Assembly (NCBI RefSeq): GCF_009914335.1
Contig: NZ_CP043925.1
Location: 496,001 to 560,000, forward strand
Source: Proteus columbae
GTDB lineage: Bacteria > Pseudomonadota > Gammaproteobacteria > Enterobacterales > Enterobacteriaceae
DNA: 64,000 nucleotides
Direction: 5' to 3'
The notes beneath the pieces were generated by a model. It was not told the origin of the DNA. It worked only from the letters and a program-made list of their open reading frames with translations, and did not search any database. A program made the position numbers and the translations under genes. Shown here in pieces: positions 62,006 to 64,000 of the stretch (its first letter is position 1; every line of letters begins with the position of its first letter).

Positions 62006-64000
62006 CTATTGTGCCTGAACGCGTAATTCAGCAGATGAACGACGAGGATGACCAAGCAACGCATTGACATCACTGGACTTTGGTTTAACCAACTTGAAGT
62101 GTTGTGACCAATATTCCCACTGTGAAAGTAATCTTTCTCCTTGCTGTGAGCCTGTTAGTCTGACATGTTCTGCAATCATGCCACGTAGATGTTCAGCGAG
62201 AATGGCAAAGGATGCAACAGGAAGCAACTCAATCGACGAAGTGTTGATCCGTTGCGATAATGTGAGGTCTTCATCTAATAGATAGGCAAATCCCCCCGTC
62301 ATTCCTGCACCAAAGTTAATCCCTGTTTTACCGAGAACGCAGACAATACCGCCCGTCATATATTCACAGCCGTTATCACCAACGCCTTCAACAACAGCAA
62401 TCGCACCAGAGTTTCTGACGGCGAAACGTTCACCTGCCAAGCCTGAAGCATACAGTTTCCCGCCTGTTGCGCCATAAAGGCACGTATTACCCATAATGGT
62501 TGCATGATGATTTTTAAAAGCAGAACCAACTGGAGGTGAAATTACAATACGACCGCCCGCCATACCTTTACCAACATAATCATTTGCATCACTGACTAAG
62601 GTTAATTCAAGGCCTTGTGCATTCCAGACACCAAAGCTTTGACCTGCGGTGCCCGTAAAATGAAGTTTTATAGGTGTTGCAGATAACCCATTCTCGCCAT
62701 ATTTCTTAGCAATAATGCCAGATAACGTTGCACCCACAGAGCGGTCTGTATTACGAATATCAAAATAGTGTGTTTGGCTTTTTTGCTGTTCAACGGCTTC
62801 AATCGTTTGAGTAACAATACGCTGGTTTAATTCACCTTTATCATAAGTTTCATTATTTTCCTGACAATAAAGGGCTTTACCTATGGGGGATGTCACTGTT
62901 TCTAGTAATCCGCCTAATGAGAGTTTTTGCTGTTTGCTCGTCACACCTTCTAAACAAGAAAGCAGATCGGTACGACCGATTAAGTCGGTAATTTTTCGTA
63001 CTCCAAGCAATGCCATTAACTCACGGGTTTCTTGTGCAATAAAGCGGAAGTAGTTAATAACACGTTCAGGTAATCCGTGATAATGGTTACGACGTAGCGT
63101 TTCATCTTGAGTTGCAACACCCATTGCGCAATTATTTAAATGACAAATACGCAAGTATTTACAGCCTAACGCGACCATAGGACCTGTACCAAAACCAAAA
63201 CTCTCTGCGCCCAAAATCGCCGCTTTAATAATATCGAGTCCTGTTTTTAATCCGCCATCGACTTGTAAACGAATTTTATGACGAAGATTGTTTGCCACCA
63301 GCGCTTGTTGGGTTTCCACTAAACCTAATTCCCACGGACTACCTGCATATTTTACAGAAGTTAAAGGACTTGCACCTGTACCTCCGTCATAACCTGCAAT
63401 GGTTATCAAATCCGCGTAGGCTTTGGCAACACCAGTAGCAATGGTACCCACACCAGGCTCTGATACGAGTTTTACAGAAATCAGTGCAGTGGGATTGATC
63501 TGTTTTAAGTCGAAAATAAGCTGTGCTAAATCTTCAATAGAATATATATCGTGATGAGGTGGCGGTGATATTAAAGTAACACCAGGAACAGCGTAGCGTA
63601 ATTGCGCAATATAAGGGGTGACTTTATCGCCGGGAAGTTGTCCTCCTTCACCGGGTTTTGCTCCTTGTGCGACTTTGATTTGCAAAACATCTGCACTCAT
63701 TAGATAAGAAGGCGTCACGCCAAAACGACCCGAGGCAATTTGTTTAATGCGTGAGACTTTATTAGTACCGTAACGAGCCGGATCTTCACCGCCTTCGCCT
63801 GAATTTGAAAATCCGCCCAACGTATTCATCGCTTGCGCAAGGGCTTCATGAGCTTCTTTGCTTAAGGCACCAATTGACATTGCGGCGGTATCAAAGCGTT
63901 TAAATAATTCTGTTTCAGGTTCGACTTCTTCAATCGAGATAGGCGTTGCCTTGTTATTGAGGACTAGCATATCGCGCAATGTGGTTATTGGGCGTTGTTG
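62006..64000 (-). CDS. gltB: Glutamate synthase (NADPH) large subunit, 3' part
   Basis: C-terminal 664 residues of a protein normally about 1,490 long; the frame runs uninterrupted to the window edge. It holds the FMN-binding synthase domain ([21 protein letters not shown] and [13 protein letters not shown]), the 3Fe-4S cluster cysteines in [12 protein letters not shown], and the C-terminal beta-helix GXGXG domain ([26 protein letters not shown]). The glutaminase domain lies beyond the window. It is upstream of gltD. Confidence 0.97.
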   Translation of the reverse strand, partial: QQRPITTLRDMLVLNNKATPISIEEVEPETELFKRFDTAAMSIGALSKEAHEALAQAMNTLGGFSNSGEGGEDPARYGTNKVSRIKQIASGRFGVTPSYLMSADVLQIKVAQGAKPGEGGQLPGDKVTPYIAQLRYAVPGVTLISPPPHHDIYSIEDLAQLIFDLKQINPTALISVKLVSEPGVGTIATGVAKAYADLITIAGYDGGTGASPLTSVKYAGSPWELGLVETQQALVANNLRHKIRLQVDGGLKTGLDIIKAAILGAESFGFGTGPMVALGCKYLRICHLNNCAMGVATQDETLRRNHYHGLPERVINYFRFIAQETRELMALLGVRKITDLIGRTDLLSCLEGVTSKQQKLSLGGLLETVTSPIGKALYCQENNETYDKGELNQRIVTQTIEAVEQQKSQTHYFDIRNTDRSVGATLSGIIAKKYGENGLSATPIKLHFTGTAGQSFGVWNAQGLELTLVSDANDYVGKGMAGGRIVISPPVGSAFKNHHATIMGNTCLYGATGGKLYASGLAGERFAVRNSGAIAVVEGVGDNGCEYMTGGIVCVLGKTGINFGAGMTGGFAYLLDEDLTLSQRINTSSIELLPVASFAILAEHLRGMIAEHVRLTGSQQGERLLSQWEYWSQHFKLVKPKSSDVNALLGHPRRSSAELRVQAQ

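Overview
The window is an AT-rich enterobacterial chromosome segment. Gene content, gene order and near-identity of Fis, L13, S9, SspA and MreB to Escherichia coli proteins place it in the Enterobacterales. The AT-rich sequence and a tldD - barnase/barstar - darP - pmbA - rnk - npr order unlike that of E. coli fit the Morganellaceae, most likely Proteus; the genus is an inference. No rRNA, tRNA, insertion sequence, prophage or CRISPR array was seen.

Layout. 1-69: start of a lipoprotein gene cut by the window edge. 565-5678: glycerol-3-phosphate uptake, with ugpBAEC on the minus strand and ugpQ divergent, each facing its own Pho box. 5905-8240: carbamate kinase with a possible leader peptide, then a convergent CynX-family transporter. 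8359-11290 is the most accessory-looking stretch: an acidic orphan protein, a SUKH-domain protein, and a two-gene unit of a SatD-family protein plus a DUF3307 membrane protein behind twin palindromic operators. 11396-19629: fis, dusB, prmA, panF, yhdT, accC, accB, aroQ and acuI. 20317-31249: mreBCD, yhdE, rng, yhdP, a nitrilase-family amidase and tldD. 31336-34794: barnase and barstar homologues, darP, pmbA (tldE) and rnk. 34970-43041: the minus-strand envelope/nitrogen-PTS cluster yrbG-kdsD-kdsC-lptC-lptA-lptB-rpoN-hpf-ptsN-rapZ-npr. 43283-48144: mlaFEDCB, ibaG and murA. 48339-49679: a multi-pass membrane protein and a small CPCC-like protein. 49707-57415: degS, degQ, zapG, zapE, rplM-rpsI and sspA-sspB. 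57532-60089: an AbgA-like M20 amidohydrolase with a DcuC-family transporter. 60599-64000: gltD and the 3' part of gltB.

How the genes work together. Much of the window serves envelope building: Kdo synthesis (kdsD, kdsC), LPS export (lptABC), phospholipid trafficking (mla, yhdP), peptidoglycan precursors (murA), cell shape and division (mreBCD, zapE, zapG) and periplasmic proteolysis that feeds the sigma-E pathway (degS, degQ). Regulatory hubs include fis, rpoN with the nitrogen PTS, hpf, rnk and sspAB. Many start codons were moved inward from the longest open frame, using Shine-Dalgarno spacing and the known N-termini of family members.

The most interesting item is the SatD/DUF3307 unit (9772-11290). 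The SatD protein carries the landmarks of a class III nucleotidyl-cyclase-like fold followed by a helix-turn-helix. It precedes a multi-pass membrane partner and lies behind two 18-bp palindromes that overlap its promoter. This looks like a self-regulated signalling or stress module of unknown function.
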